Positions 15,744 through 24,234 of a stretch of DNA of 40,244 nt are shown in pieces. How positions within the stretch are numbered: the stretch's first letter is position 1; the number at the start of each line of letters is the position of its first letter. Source of the DNA: Paracoccaceae bacterium (lineage in GTDB: Bacteria; Pseudomonadota; Alphaproteobacteria; Rhodobacterales; Rhodobacteraceae); the NCBI GenBank assembly GCA_027484915.1, contig JAIXSA010000164.1, positions 1-40,244 of the forward strand. Reading direction: 5' to 3'. The translations under genes and the position numbers were made by a program. The notes under the pieces were generated by a model. That model saw only the letters and a program-made list of their open reading frames with translations, did no database searches and was not told where the DNA came from.

Positions 15744-16079
15744 ATGACTGGCTTTACCTTCCTCTGGCTGAGTGCGGCCACGGTCGTCTTCGTGGCCGCC
15801 AATGCCGTCCTGAAGGTCTATGCCACCAAGGGGCAGCTGCCGATCCTGATCGGTGCCCTGGCGATGTTCTGCGTCGGCAACTGGATCATGGTGCAGGTGA
15901 TGAAGGCCAATGGCCTTGGACTTGCCATTGCCCTGTCGGCTATCTTTCAACTGGTTGCGATCAGCGTCATGGCGATTTTCGTCTTCGGTGAGCGTCCGAC
16001 GGGCCTGCAACTGGCCGGGATGGTACTGGGGATGGTGGCTGTCGCCATGATCGCCTGGCCGACGGGGGGAAAGGCATGA
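15744..16079 (+). CDS. SMR/EamA-like four-helix membrane protein
   Basis: 111 residues with four hydrophobic segments, about 4-24, 30-52, 57-80 and 86-106, resembling the small multidrug resistance fold (VLGMVAVAMIAWP at the end; FGERPTGLQLAGMVLG like the EamA/SMR last helices). SMR proteins usually work as antiparallel dimers for cation or guanidinium export. Position inside an ABC import operon, overlapping the next permease by ATGA, is unusual and suggests a transport accessory or product exporter (inference). The Glu of SMR helix 1 is not evident, so classic drug export is doubtful. Confidence 0.7.
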   Translation: MTGFTFLWLSAATVVFVAANAVLKVYATKGQLPILIGALAMFCVGNWIMVQVMKANGLGLAIALSAIFQLVAISVMAIFVFGERPTGLQLAGMVLGMVAVAMIAWPTGGKA

Positions 16080-16942
16080 ACCGCGCGCTTCCGGTCCTCA
16101 GCGTCCTCGCCGGGATCATCGCGATTTGGTACCTTGCGGCCGTCTGGATGAACTCCACCTGGGTCTATGACCAGGCAGAACGGGCCGGGACCACGGTCAG
16201 TTTCGCCGAGATGGTTCCGCAGACGATGAACCAGGACCGCCCGCTGCTGCCTCCGCCGCACCAGGTGGGGGCGGAGTTGTGGAAGGGGCTCTTCGGGCAG
16301 GCGGTGACGTCGAAGCGCAGCTTGGTCTACCACGGCTACGTGACCTTCAAGGGCACGATGATGGGGTTCGGCCTTGGGATCGTCTTCGGGGTGCTGCTGG
16401 CGATGGCCATCGTCCGCTTCCGGGTCATGGACATGAGCGTCATGCCCTGGGCGATCATCAGCCAGACGGTGCCCATTGTGGCCCTGGCACCGATGATCAT
16501 CACGCTGTCCAGCCAGTTGGGCCTGACCGACCGTGACGTGCCGAAGGCCGTGATCGCGGCCTATCTGTCGTTCTTCCCAGTCCTCGTCAGCATGGTGAAG
16601 GGCCTGCGGGCGCCGGACCAGATGCAGCTGGACCTGCTGAAGACCTACGGGGCCAGCGAGGGCGAGACCTTCCTGAAGCTGCGCCTTCCGGCCTCGATGC
16701 CCTATTTCTTCGCCTCGCTGAAGGTGGCCGTAGCGGCCAGCCTGGTAGGCACCATCGTGGGTGAGCTTCCGACCGGTGCAATCGAGGGGCTGGGGGCACG
16801 GATGCTGATCGGCTCGCAGTTTGGTGAGCCGCTGATCATGTGGGCGAGCCTGTTCGCGGCGGCGATCCTGGCGGGACTGCTGATCCTGGTCGTGGGATTC
16901 GTCGAACGCGCTGCGCGCAAGCGGATGGGGGTTCCGGCATGA
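16076..16942 (+). CDS. ABC transporter permease 1
   Basis: 288-residue BPD-type permease (SsuC/TauC/ThiX class). An N-terminal helix is followed by a long hydrophilic stretch (about residues 24-80), then the transmembrane domain with the EAA loop region LLKTYGASEGETFLKLRLPASMPYF, which contacts the ATPase. The ATG overlaps the SMR-like stop (ATGA), and the stop overlaps the next start, so the transporter is translated as a chain. Confidence 0.9.
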   Translation: MNRALPVLSVLAGIIAIWYLAAVWMNSTWVYDQAERAGTTVSFAEMVPQTMNQDRPLLPPPHQVGAELWKGLFGQAVTSKRSLVYHGYVTFKGTMMGFGLGIVFGVLLAMAIVRFRVMDMSVMPWAIISQTVPIVALAPMIITLSSQLGLTDRDVPKAVIAAYLSFFPVLVSMVKGLRAPDQMQLDLLKTYGASEGETFLKLRLPASMPYFFASLKVAVAASLVGTIVGELPTGAIEGLGARMLIGSQFGEPLIMWASLFAAAILAGLLILVVGFVERAARKRMGVPA

Positions 16943-17784
16943 GCGCGCTTTGGCTTGCGGTTGTATTCTGGCTGGCAGCCTGGGCGTTGAACGTCTGGCT
17001 GGCAGGAAGCAGGGTGTCGAAGTCCGGCCCGGGCCGCGCATTGGTGCCGCTGATCTTCGGTGTGACCGTGCTGGTCCTCTGGGAAGGTATCGTGCGCGGC
17101 TTGGGGGTCGAGGGCGTGATCCTGCCGGCCCCCAGCGTCATCGCGGCCAAGATCGCGGTGGAAATGCCGACACTCTGGCAGGATTTCGTCCAGACGATCC
17201 TGAAGGGGGCCATCCCCGGCTTCCTGATTGGTGCGGGTGCGGCCTTCCTGACCGCTGTCGCCATCGACCGCTCGCCCTTCCTGCAACGCGGCTTGCTCCC
17301 GGTGGGAAATTTCGTGGCCGCCCTTCCCATCGTCGGCCTCGCGCCGATCCTGGTGATGTGGTTCGGCTTCGACTGGCAGTCCAAGGCCGCCGTAGTCGTG
17401 GTCATGGTGTTCTTCCCGATGCTGGTGAACATCGTGGCGGGCCTGCAGGCCAGCGAACGGATGCAGCGCGACCTGATGGCGACCTGGGGGGCAAGCTACC
17501 TTCAGACGCTGGTCAAGCTGCGCCTGCCCGCAGCGATGCCCTTCATCTTCAATGGGCTGAAAATTGCATCGACACTGGCCCTGATCGGGGCCATCGTTGC
17601 CGAGTTTTTCGGCAGTCCGGTCTATGGCATGGGCTTCCGCATCTCGACCGAGGTGGGGCGGCTTGGCCTGGACATGGTTTGGGCCACGATTGCAGTCGCG
17701 GCTCTTGCGGGATCGGCCTTCTACGGGCTGATCACGCTGATCGAACGGGGGGTGACGTTCTGGCACCCGTCGCAACGGCATTAA
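16939..17784 (+). CDS. ABC transporter permease 2
   Basis: 281-residue second BPD-type permease. The EAA loop is MATWGASYLQTLVKLRLPAAMPFIF; hydrophobic helices run through the whole protein and it begins MSALWLAVVFWLAAWALNVW. The start at 16939 is fixed by ATGA overlap with permease 1. Two different permeases imply a heterodimeric channel, as in other pyrimidine/HMP-type importers of this class. Confidence 0.9.
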   Translation: MSALWLAVVFWLAAWALNVWLAGSRVSKSGPGRALVPLIFGVTVLVLWEGIVRGLGVEGVILPAPSVIAAKIAVEMPTLWQDFVQTILKGAIPGFLIGAGAAFLTAVAIDRSPFLQRGLLPVGNFVAALPIVGLAPILVMWFGFDWQSKAAVVVVMVFFPMLVNIVAGLQASERMQRDLMATWGASYLQTLVKLRLPAAMPFIFNGLKIASTLALIGAIVAEFFGSPVYGMGFRISTEVGRLGLDMVWATIAVAALAGSAFYGLITLIERGVTFWHPSQRH

Positions 17785-17823
17785 CAAAGGCCCCAAAACG
17801 GGCCCAACACGGGAGAAGCGAAG

Positions 17824-18813
17824 ATGAAGAAACTGATCACGGCGGCTTTCCTTGCGGCGATGGCGTCGCAAGCCAGCGCCGAGGATGTGAAGCTGCAGCT
17901 CAAGTGGGTCACCCAGGCGCAGTTCGCGGGCTACTATGTCGCCCAGGCCAAGGGCTTTTACGAGGAAGAGGGTCTGAACGTCACGATCCTGCCGGGCGGC
18001 CCTGACATTGCGCCCGAACAGGTCATCGCGGGTGGCGGGGCAGATGTCATCACGACGTGGATGCCTGCGGCCCTTGCTGCGCGGGAACGCGGACTTCCCT
18101 TGGTGAACATTGCCCAGCCGTTCAAGAACGGCGGTCTGAAGTTCACCTGTCTGAAGGACAGCGGCATCACATCCACGGCTGATTTCGCAGGAAAGACGCT
18201 CGGGGTGTGGTTCTTCGGCAATGAATACCCATTCTACGCCTGGATGGCCAAGTTGGGCCTTGCCACCGATGGATCGGAAGGCGGCGTAACCGTGCTGAAG
18301 CAGGCATTCAACGTGGATGCGCTTTTGCAAAAGCAAGCCTCCTGCATTTCGGTCATGTCCTACAACGAATACGGCCAGGTTCTTGATGCCGGGATCACCG
18401 AAGACCAGTTGGTGACCTTCAGCTACAAGGATGAGGGCGTCGCGGTTCTGGAGGATGGTCTGTACGTGCTTGAGGATCGCCTTGCCGACCCGGCCTTCCA
18501 AGAGACGATGGTCAAGTTCGTCCGCGCCTCGATGAAGGGCTGGAAATACGCCGAAGCCAACGTCGATGAGGCGGCGCAAATCGTCGTCGACAACGACCAA
18601 TCCGGCGCTCAGACGCTCGAGCATCAGAAGTACATGATGGGCGAAGTCGCCAAGCTGACGGCCGGCTCGAACGGTGCGCTGGATCCGGCGGATTACGAAA
18701 TGACCGTGGCGACGCTGCTGGCAGCGGTTTCGCCCGACAATCCGGCCATCACCAAAGCTCCTGAAGGTACGGCCTGGACGAGCATGATCACCGACAAGGC
18801 GCTCGCGCAGTAA
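17824..18813 (+). CDS. ABC transporter substrate-binding protein, NMT1/THI5-like
   Basis: 329-residue periplasmic binding protein. The signal peptide MKKLITAAFLAAMASQASA is likely cut before EDVKLQ. The NMT1 fold follows: LKWVTQAQFAGYYVAQAKGF, VIAGGGADVITTWMPAALAA and GKTLGVWFFGNEYPFYAWMA. Family members bind pyrimidine-type or thiamine-precursor ligands; with dihydropyrimidine genes upstream, a pyrimidine ligand is the best guess. The ribosome binding site GGGAGAAG precedes ATG 17824. A terminator follows, closing the operon. Confidence 0.92.
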   Translation: MKKLITAAFLAAMASQASAEDVKLQLKWVTQAQFAGYYVAQAKGFYEEEGLNVTILPGGPDIAPEQVIAGGGADVITTWMPAALAARERGLPLVNIAQPFKNGGLKFTCLKDSGITSTADFAGKTLGVWFFGNEYPFYAWMAKLGLATDGSEGGVTVLKQAFNVDALLQKQASCISVMSYNEYGQVLDAGITEDQLVTFSYKDEGVAVLEDGLYVLEDRLADPAFQETMVKFVRASMKGWKYAEANVDEAAQIVVDNDQSGAQTLEHQKYMMGEVAKLTAGSNGALDPADYEMTVATLLAAVSPDNPAITKAPEGTAWTSMITDKALAQ

Positions 18814-18834
18814 TCGCTCGACTTGTCTGAATTT

Positions 18835-18868
18835 GGCGGGCGCGGCCACGGGGCTGCGTCCGCCTTTT
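18835..18868 (+). terminator. Rho-independent terminator of the ABC operon
   Basis: Stem GGCGGGCGC (18835-18843) with GCGTCCGCC (18856-18864), nine pairs with one G-U, a 12-base loop and TTTTCTTT after it. It lies 21 bases after the binding protein stop. Confidence 0.85.
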
Positions 18869-18911
18869 CTTTACGATCCCGAGGTCTCCTGTCTGCCGAA
18901 GGGGGACAGAT

Positions 18912-19295
18912 ATGCAGTGGATCGTGACGGGCTTCGTGCTCATCGCGCTGGCGTTGTTTGCGACCGTCTGGTGGCAGGGCTTTGCAGCGCCTGCCGGGCA
19001 TCTGTACGGCGCCGACAGCGCCGAGGGCGAGGCGGCCTATTGCCTGGCTGTGGCAGAACGGATTTCCGAGATCACCGGGGGCAGGGGGGACGCGCGGCTT
19101 GAGGCGCATCTGGATGACCAAGTTGCCTTCTGGAGAGCCCGCGTGGGCCAGCGGCCAAGTGCCGGGCGCGTGGCGCTTGCCCGTGACAGCGCGGCTCCTG
19201 GCGTAAACGAAGGGTCACTTCTGCACCTTGCCGTGCAGGACTGCGCGCTGCGGGCCGTCAGCTTCTACGGTCACCGCTTCGCAAGTTTCAACTAG
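18912..19295 (+). CDS. Hypothetical protein with N-terminal membrane anchor
   Basis: 127 residues with a start at ATG 18912 after GGGGGAC. A hydrophobic N-terminal segment (about 3-22, WIVTGFVLIALALFATVWWQ) probably anchors it in the membrane with the rest in the periplasm. Two Cys (AYCLAVAER, VQDCALRA) are spaced for a possible disulfide. No family is recognised. Codon use matches the neighbours. It stands alone between the ABC operon terminator and the ScfR-like regulator. Confidence 0.65.
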   Translation: MQWIVTGFVLIALALFATVWWQGFAAPAGHLYGADSAEGEAAYCLAVAERISEITGGRGDARLEAHLDDQVAFWRARVGQRPSAGRVALARDSAAPGVNEGSLLHLAVQDCALRAVSFYGHRFASFN

Positions 19296-19316
19296 CGCGC
19301 ACTTGGTCCAGGCCGA

Positions 19317-19354
19317 TTGACAAGGTTCTGTAAAAGGGGACCTTCTTCTGTAAA
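19317..19354 (+). promoter_or_regulatory. Promoter region with TTCTGTAAA direct repeats
   Basis: A -35-like TTGACA at 19317-19322 is followed by two copies of TTCTGTAAA, at 19326-19334 and 19346-19354, exactly 20 bases apart (about two helical turns, same face). The second is followed by CCCTTTG. They lie 23-51 bases upstream of the XRE regulator start and could be its own binding sites. No good -10 was found. Confidence 0.5.
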
Positions 19355-19376
19355 CCCTTTGTTCGGACCTGCCGAA

Positions 19377-20654
19377 ATGCCGCTGTCTGCCCTGACTGGA
19401 ACCAAGCTGCGCGACCGTCGCATGGCCGCAGGCCTCCGGCAGGCAGACGTTGCGGCACGGGCCGGGATATCGGCCTCGTATCTCAACCTCATCGAACACA
19501 ACCGGCGCAAGGTCACCCCCGAGGTGATCGAGCGGCTTGCCGATGCTCTGCAGATCGACCGCGCGGCATTGTCCGAGGGGCGGGAGGCGGCGCTGGTCGA
19601 GGATCTGCGTGCCGCCGCCGCACGCGGGGGTGCGGATGCCGAGGTTGACCGGGTCGAGGACCTTGTCGACCGGTATCCTGGCTGGGCCGCCCTGATTGCG
19701 GCGCTGGATGCACGTGGCCGGTCGCTGGAACGTGCGGTCGAGGCGCTGAATGACCGGATGACCCACGACCCCCACTTGTCACAGTCGCTGCATGAACTCT
19801 TATCCTCGCTGTCGGCGGTGCGGGCCACGGCGGCCATCCTGGCCGAGACGCCCGATCTCGAACCCGAATGGGCGCTGCGCTTTCACCGCAATCTGCATCA
19901 GGACAGCGAACGTCTCGCCGCCGGGGCCGAGGCGCTGGTCGGGTTCCTTGATGCAGGACAGGGCATCGAGGAGCAGGGCATTGCCGCGCCTCAGGAAGAG
20001 GTGGAGGACTGGTTGCGCGGCCGCGGCTGGGTCCTGACCGACGCCGAGCTTGCGGCGGGGCTGGAGACCGAGATTGCCGGTCTGGCATCGGCCGCTGCGC
20101 GAAGCTTGGCACGCAGTCATGTGGCGCGGGCCCAGGCGGATGCGGCGCTTCTGCCCGAGACGGTGTTTCTCGCCGCCTTGGCAGAGGTCGGTCCAGACCC
20201 GCTGGCGCTTGCCGACCGGTTTGCCCTCTCGCCATTGGTGGTGATGCGGCGCTTGGCTGGGACGGCAGGCCTCGCGGCGGGGATGGTGATCTGCGATGGC
20301 TCGGGCACGCTGACCTTCCGCAAGTCCGCGACCGGATTTCCCATGCCGCGTTTCGGATCGGCCTGCCCGCTCTGGCCGCTTTACCGGGCGCTTGGCCATC
20401 CGCGGCAGCCTTGCGACGCCCGGGTGCAGATGGCCGGACAAAGCGACCGACGCCACCGGGTGATCGCCTGGGCCGAAACGCGCCACCCACAGGGCCTGCG
20501 TGGACCGGAACTGCGCGAATCGGCAATGCTGATCCTGCCGGACGACGGGGCAGGGCCCGTGCTTATGGTCGGGTCAAGCTGCCGCGTCTGCGCCCGGGGC
20601 GACTGTCCGGCGCGGCGCGAGCCGTCGATCCTTTCGGCTGAGGGAGCGGGCTGA
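19377..20654 (+). CDS. XRE family regulator of the ScfR/RamB type (DUF2083)
   Basis: 425-residue transcription factor. The N-terminal HTH (about residues 6-60) reads LRDRRMAAGLRQADVAARAG and SYLNLIEHNRRKVTPEVIERL. The C-terminal part matches the short-chain acyl-CoA/fatty acid regulator family, ending with the Cys-rich block SSCRVCARGDCPARREPSIL, a likely metal or structural site. Members (RamB, MccR, PrpC regulators) control acetate, propionate or glyoxylate metabolism; the target here is unknown. ATG 19377 is chosen because the HTH starts right after it; an open extension upstream overlaps the promoter repeats. A short intergenic region separates it from the signalling operon downstream. 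Confidence 0.85.
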   Translation: MPLSALTGTKLRDRRMAAGLRQADVAARAGISASYLNLIEHNRRKVTPEVIERLADALQIDRAALSEGREAALVEDLRAAAARGGADAEVDRVEDLVDRYPGWAALIAALDARGRSLERAVEALNDRMTHDPHLSQSLHELLSSLSAVRATAAILAETPDLEPEWALRFHRNLHQDSERLAAGAEALVGFLDAGQGIEEQGIAAPQEEVEDWLRGRGWVLTDAELAAGLETEIAGLASAAARSLARSHVARAQADAALLPETVFLAALAEVGPDPLALADRFALSPLVVMRRLAGTAGLAAGMVICDGSGTLTFRKSATGFPMPRFGSACPLWPLYRALGHPRQPCDARVQMAGQSDRRHRVIAWAETRHPQGLRGPELRESAMLILPDDGAGPVLMVGSSCRVCARGDCPARREPSILSAEGAG

Positions 20655-20777
20655 TCTGGCAAGCGGCCCGGCGCGGCTTTACCCATCGGCTCTTTGTGCG
20701 CCGTCGGTCTATCGTCGCCGGGCAAAGTGCATCCGAGGCCACGAGCGACGAAGTCGACCAGGATCGGTCCCGAGGCT

Positions 20778-20807
20778 TTGACAGGCGTGGCGCTTGCGGC
20801 CCATAGT
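20778..20807 (+). promoter_or_regulatory. Sigma70-like promoter of the response regulator operon
   Basis: TTGACA at 20778-20783, an 18-base spacer, and CATAGT at 20802-20807 (four of six matches to TATAAT). It ends 36 bases before the start codon of the response regulator. Confidence 0.55.
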
Positions 20808-20843
20808 GGGGCAGGGCGGCATCAGACCGTCCGGGGGGACCCA

Positions 20844-21221
20844 TTGGCACAGCATGTGCTGCTCATCGAGGACGAACCGAACATCGCCGAGGCGATCCGG
20901 TTCCTGCTGACCCGTGCGGGGCTGCGGGTCAGCCATGCGCCGGAAGGTCTGGCCGCGTTGGCACTGCTGCGGCAGGACCCGCCAGACCTGGTGATCCTGG
21001 ACCACATGCTGCCCGGCATGTCCGGCCTTGAAATCCTGACGGCCCTTCGCGCCGATCCGGCCAGCCAGAACCTGCCGGTGATGATGCTGACCGCACGTGG
21101 ACGCGACCGCGAAATGGCCGAGCAGGCGGGCGCCGACCGTTTCATGACCAAGCCCTTCTCCAACGCCGAGATCCTGGCCGAGGTCCGGGCCATGCTGGGC
21201 CAGCCGCGACGGGCCGGGTGA
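20844..21221 (+). CDS. Single-domain response regulator
   Basis: 125-residue CheY-like receiver with no output domain. The acidic pocket is E9-D10, the phosphorylation site D53 (DLVILDHMLPG), with T83 (MMLTARG) and K103 (FMTKPFS). The start is a TTG at 20844 with GGGGGGA upstream, chosen because the receiver strand (HVLLIEDEP) begins right after it. The next gene overlaps by one base, and the operon ends with a symporter-kinase, the probable phosphodonor. With no DNA-binding domain it must act by protein contact or as a phosphate relay. Confidence 0.88.
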   Translation: MAQHVLLIEDEPNIAEAIRFLLTRAGLRVSHAPEGLAALALLRQDPPDLVILDHMLPGMSGLEILTALRADPASQNLPVMMLTARGRDREMAEQAGADRFMTKPFSNAEILAEVRAMLGQPRRAG

Positions 21222-21481
21222 TGCGCCGTCCGAAACCGCCGCTGTTCTTGGCCCGCGCCCCCTATCGGCGGCGTCGGCTCCGTGATGCGGCCCGGCTTCT
21301 GCCGGTGCTTGGGGCGTTCCTGCTTCTGCTGCCGCTTCTGTGGACCCCGGATTCGCGCGTGGCGCTTGGTTCGGGGGACGTCATCTACTTCTTCCTGGTC
21401 TGGCTTCTGCTGATCGGCCTGGCCGCGGCCTTCGCCCCAGGCCTTTCGGGCGGTGACGGCACGGACGACGAGGAGGACTAG
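21221..21481 (+). CDS. Small membrane protein in the symporter-kinase operon
   Basis: 86 residues: a very basic N-terminus (MRRPKPP...YRRRRLRDAARL), two hydrophobic helices at about 27-43 (LLPVLGAFLLLLPLLW) and 55-72 (VIYFFLVWLLLIGLAAAF), and an acidic tail (GDGTDDEED). This matches the small subunit that often precedes sodium:solute symporter proteins (DUF485/DUF4212-like idea), though no motif is certain. ATG 21221 overlaps the regulator stop (TGATG); GTG 21218 is the alternative. The next gene starts directly after its stop. Confidence 0.7.
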   Translation: MRRPKPPLFLARAPYRRRRLRDAARLLPVLGAFLLLLPLLWTPDSRVALGSGDVIYFFLVWLLLIGLAAAFAPGLSGGDGTDDEED

Positions 21482-24166
21482 GTGCCCTTCAATCTGCTTG
21501 TCCTGGCCTGCCTGCTTTATGTGGCCTTCCTCTTCGCCGTGGCTTTCGTGGTCGAGGGGCGGGCGGCAAGAGGGCGGTTGGGCTGGCTGCGCTCGCCTCT
21601 GGTTTATACTCTGTCGCTGTCGATCTATTGCACGGCCTGGACCTTCTATGGTGCGGTCGGCTACGCGGCCCGCTCGGGGCTGGAGTACCTGACGATCTAC
21701 TTCGGTCCGACGCTGGTCTTCGTTGGCTGGTGGTGGCTTCTGCGCAAGCTGGTGCGGATCGGCAGACAGCACCATGTCACCTCGATTGCCGACCTGATCT
21801 CGTCGCGCTACGGCAAGTCGAACACCCTGGGGGTGATTGTCACGGTCCTGGCCGTCGTCGCGGCGACGCCGTACATCGCCCTCCAGCTGCAGTCCGTGGT
21901 CCTGTCCTTCGGCGTCTTCGCTAGTGCCGCCCCCGATGGGTCCCGCCCGCTTGAGGCTGGGCAGATCGCGGTCTGGGTCGCCGTGGGGCTGGCGCTTTTC
22001 ACCATCCTTTTCGGCACCCGGAACCTCGATGCGCGCGAACAGCACCACGGGATCGTCACGGCCATCGCCGTCGAGGCGGTGGTCAAGCTGGTGGCGCTGT
22101 TCGCCGTCGGCAGCTTCGTGGTCTGGGGCATCGCGGGTGGCGTCGCGGACGTGATCGCCCGCATCGATGCGGCGGACCTGTCCGCCTGGCAGGTGCAGCC
22201 CGGGCGCTGGACGGGTCTTATCTTCCTGTCCGCCGCCGCCGTCATAACGCTTCCGCGCATGTTCCAGGTCATGGTCGTCGAGAACCAGGACGAAGGCCAC
22301 CTCGCCCGCGCAAGCTGGGCTTTCCCGCTCTATCTGATGGCGATGAGCCTCTTCATCGTGCCCATCGCGGTCGTGGGCCTTGACCGGCTTCCCGAGGGCT
22401 CGAACCCCGACATGTTCGTCCTGACGCTTCCCCTGGCAGAGGGTCAGGCGGCGCTGGCGATGCTGGCGTTCCTGGGGGGCTTTTCTTCGGCCACCTCGAT
22501 GGTGATCGTCGAATCGATCGCGCTGGCAACGATGATCTCGAACCACGTGATGATCCCGCTGTGGCTGAAGCTGCGACCGGGTGCTGCGGCCGAGGACGAC
22601 CTGCGCTCGGTCGTGCTGATGGCGCGTCGGTTGGCCATCGCGATCGTGCTTGCCTTGGGTTATGGCTATTACCAGCTGTCGAGCGGTTCGGCGGCGCTGG
22701 CCTCCATAGGCCTGATCGCTTTCCTCGGCGTGGCGCAGGTGCTGCCCGCGATGCTTGGCGGTATCTTCTGGCGTGGGGCGACCCGGACCGGGGCGATGCT
22801 GGGGTTGCTGACTGGCCTTGCGGTCTGGGCCTATACCTCCTTCCTGCCCTCGTTCGGGCCCGGTGCGGCCCTGGCGGAACGCGTGTTCACGGACGGCCTT
22901 TTCGGGATGGACTGGCTGCGCCCCCATGCGCTCTTCGGGACCGAGGCGATGGACCCGATCACCCATGCGCTTTTCTGGTCGATGGCGCTGAACCTGCTGG
23001 CCTTCTGCCTTGGCTCGCTCTTCACCTTCCCAGGTCCGGTCGAGCGGCTGCAAGGCGCGGCCTTCGTCAACGTGTTCGAAGGCTCGGTCGGCCCGCAACG
23101 CTGGGCCCGCGGACAGGTGGAACCGGAGGCGCTGCTCGGCATGGCGCAGCGCATCCTGGGCGAGGAGCCGGCGTTAAGCCTTTTCCAGTCCGCCGCCCGC
23201 GCGCAAGGCAAGGAGGGATTCCTGCCCGATCCGACGCCGACCTTTCTGGACCAGCTTGAAGCGCGCCTGTCAGGCTCGGTCGGGGCCGCGACTGCCCATG
23301 CCATGATCAGCCAACTGGTCGGCCGCGCCACCGTCACGGTCGAGGACCTGATGGCGGTGGCGTCGGAATCCGCACAGATCCTGGAGTATTCCGCCCAGCT
23401 TGAAGCGCGCGAGGCCGAACTCACCCGGACTGCTGGCGCCCTGCGCGAGGCGAACGAGAAGCTCACTCAGCTTTCGCTGCAGAAAGACGCATTCCTCAGC
23501 CAGATCAGCCATGAACTGCGGACCCCGATGACCTCGATTCGGGCCTTCTCGGAAATCCTCACCGAAGGCGACCTGCCGCCCGAGATGGTCGCGCGCTATG
23601 GCGGGATCATCCATGATGAGGCCAAGCGGCTGACACGGCTTCTGGACGATCTTCTTGACCTCTCGGTGCTGGAGAACGGCGCGGTGCAGCTTAACCTCGG
23701 GTTGGCCAGCCTTCAGGGGATGCTCGACACCGCCCTGACCGCCGCGCGCCAGACCCGACCAGATCGCGATTTCCAAGTGGTCCGCGACTTGCCGGCCGAG
23801 GCGATCTACCTTCGCACCGATGCCGACCGGCTGACCCAGGTCTTCATCAACCTGATCTCGAACGCGCGGAAGTACTGCGACGCGACCAGGCCCGAATTGC
23901 GCATCGTGGTCCGGCAGCGGTCGGGGCGGGTGACGGTGGACTTCATCGACAACGGCAAGGGCATCCCGAAGGACAGCCAGACCTTGATCTTCGAGAAATT
24001 CGCCCGCCTGACTGATGCCAACCGCGCCGGCGGTGCGGGCCTCGGCCTGGCGATCTGCCGCGAGATCATGACCAACCTTGGTGGCTTGGTCGCCTATCTG
24101 CCCGGCCAGAAGGGCGCGGCCTTCCGCGTCACCGTCCCTCTGCGGCTGGAGCGGGTGGCCGCGTGA
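21482..24166 (+). CDS. Sodium:solute symporter-histidine kinase fusion (CbrA-like)
   Basis: 894 residues. About residues 1-520 are an SSS/SLC5 transporter with some 13 hydrophobic helices (YTLSLSIYCTAWTFYGAVG, GGFSSATSMVIVESIALATM). A linker with coiled coil (about 640-668) leads to HisKA SQISHELRTPMTSIRAF (phospho-acceptor H677) and the HATPase domain with NLISNARKYC (N box), DNGKGIPKDS (G1) and GGAGLGLAICREI (G2). Such proteins couple solute uptake or binding to signalling; characterised CbrA senses amino acid/carbon supply. The GTG start at 21482 follows the previous stop and a GAGGAGG site. It is the likely phosphodonor for the single-domain regulator at 20844-21221. Confidence 0.92.
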   Translation: MPFNLLVLACLLYVAFLFAVAFVVEGRAARGRLGWLRSPLVYTLSLSIYCTAWTFYGAVGYAARSGLEYLTIYFGPTLVFVGWWWLLRKLVRIGRQHHVTSIADLISSRYGKSNTLGVIVTVLAVVAATPYIALQLQSVVLSFGVFASAAPDGSRPLEAGQIAVWVAVGLALFTILFGTRNLDAREQHHGIVTAIAVEAVVKLVALFAVGSFVVWGIAGGVADVIARIDAADLSAWQVQPGRWTGLIFLSAAAVITLPRMFQVMVVENQDEGHLARASWAFPLYLMAMSLFIVPIAVVGLDRLPEGSNPDMFVLTLPLAEGQAALAMLAFLGGFSSATSMVIVESIALATMISNHVMIPLWLKLRPGAAAEDDLRSVVLMARRLAIAIVLALGYGYYQLSSGSAALASIGLIAFLGVAQVLPAMLGGIFWRGATRTGAMLGLLTGLAVWAYTSFLPSFGPGAALAERVFTDGLFGMDWLRPHALFGTEAMDPITHALFWSMALNLLAFCLGSLFTFPGPVERLQGAAFVNVFEGSVGPQRWARGQVEPEALLGMAQRILGEEPALSLFQSAARAQGKEGFLPDPTPTFLDQLEARLSGSVGAATAHAMISQLVGRATVTVEDLMAVASESAQILEYSAQLEAREAELTRTAGALREANEKLTQLSLQKDAFLSQISHELRTPMTSIRAFSEILTEGDLPPEMVARYGGIIHDEAKRLTRLLDDLLDLSVLENGAVQLNLGLASLQGMLDTALTAARQTRPDRDFQVVRDLPAEAIYLRTDADRLTQVFINLISNARKYCDATRPELRIVVRQRSGRVTVDFIDNGKGIPKDSQTLIFEKFARLTDANRAGGAGLGLAICREIMTNLGGLVAYLPGQKGAAFRVTVPLRLERVAA

Positions 24167-24234
24167 AAACCGCTTGCCTTAACCCTTTGTAAGGGAAGAG
24201 CGCGATACGGTTTACGGCAAGGGAAAGTGCCACC

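Noticed and set aside
16702-18849. Long minus-strand open frame opposite the permeases and binding protein
   Set aside because: Antisense shadow; the plus-strand genes are unambiguous.
20822-23098. Long minus-strand open frame opposite the response regulator and symporter-kinase
   Set aside because: A shadow of strongly coding sequence on the other strand, extremely Arg/Gln/His-rich, no start signal.
24178-24193. CtrA site (TTAA-N7-TTAA) before the FliM-like gene
   Set aside because: The first TTAA is present, but the second half is TAAG, so only two of four bases fit.
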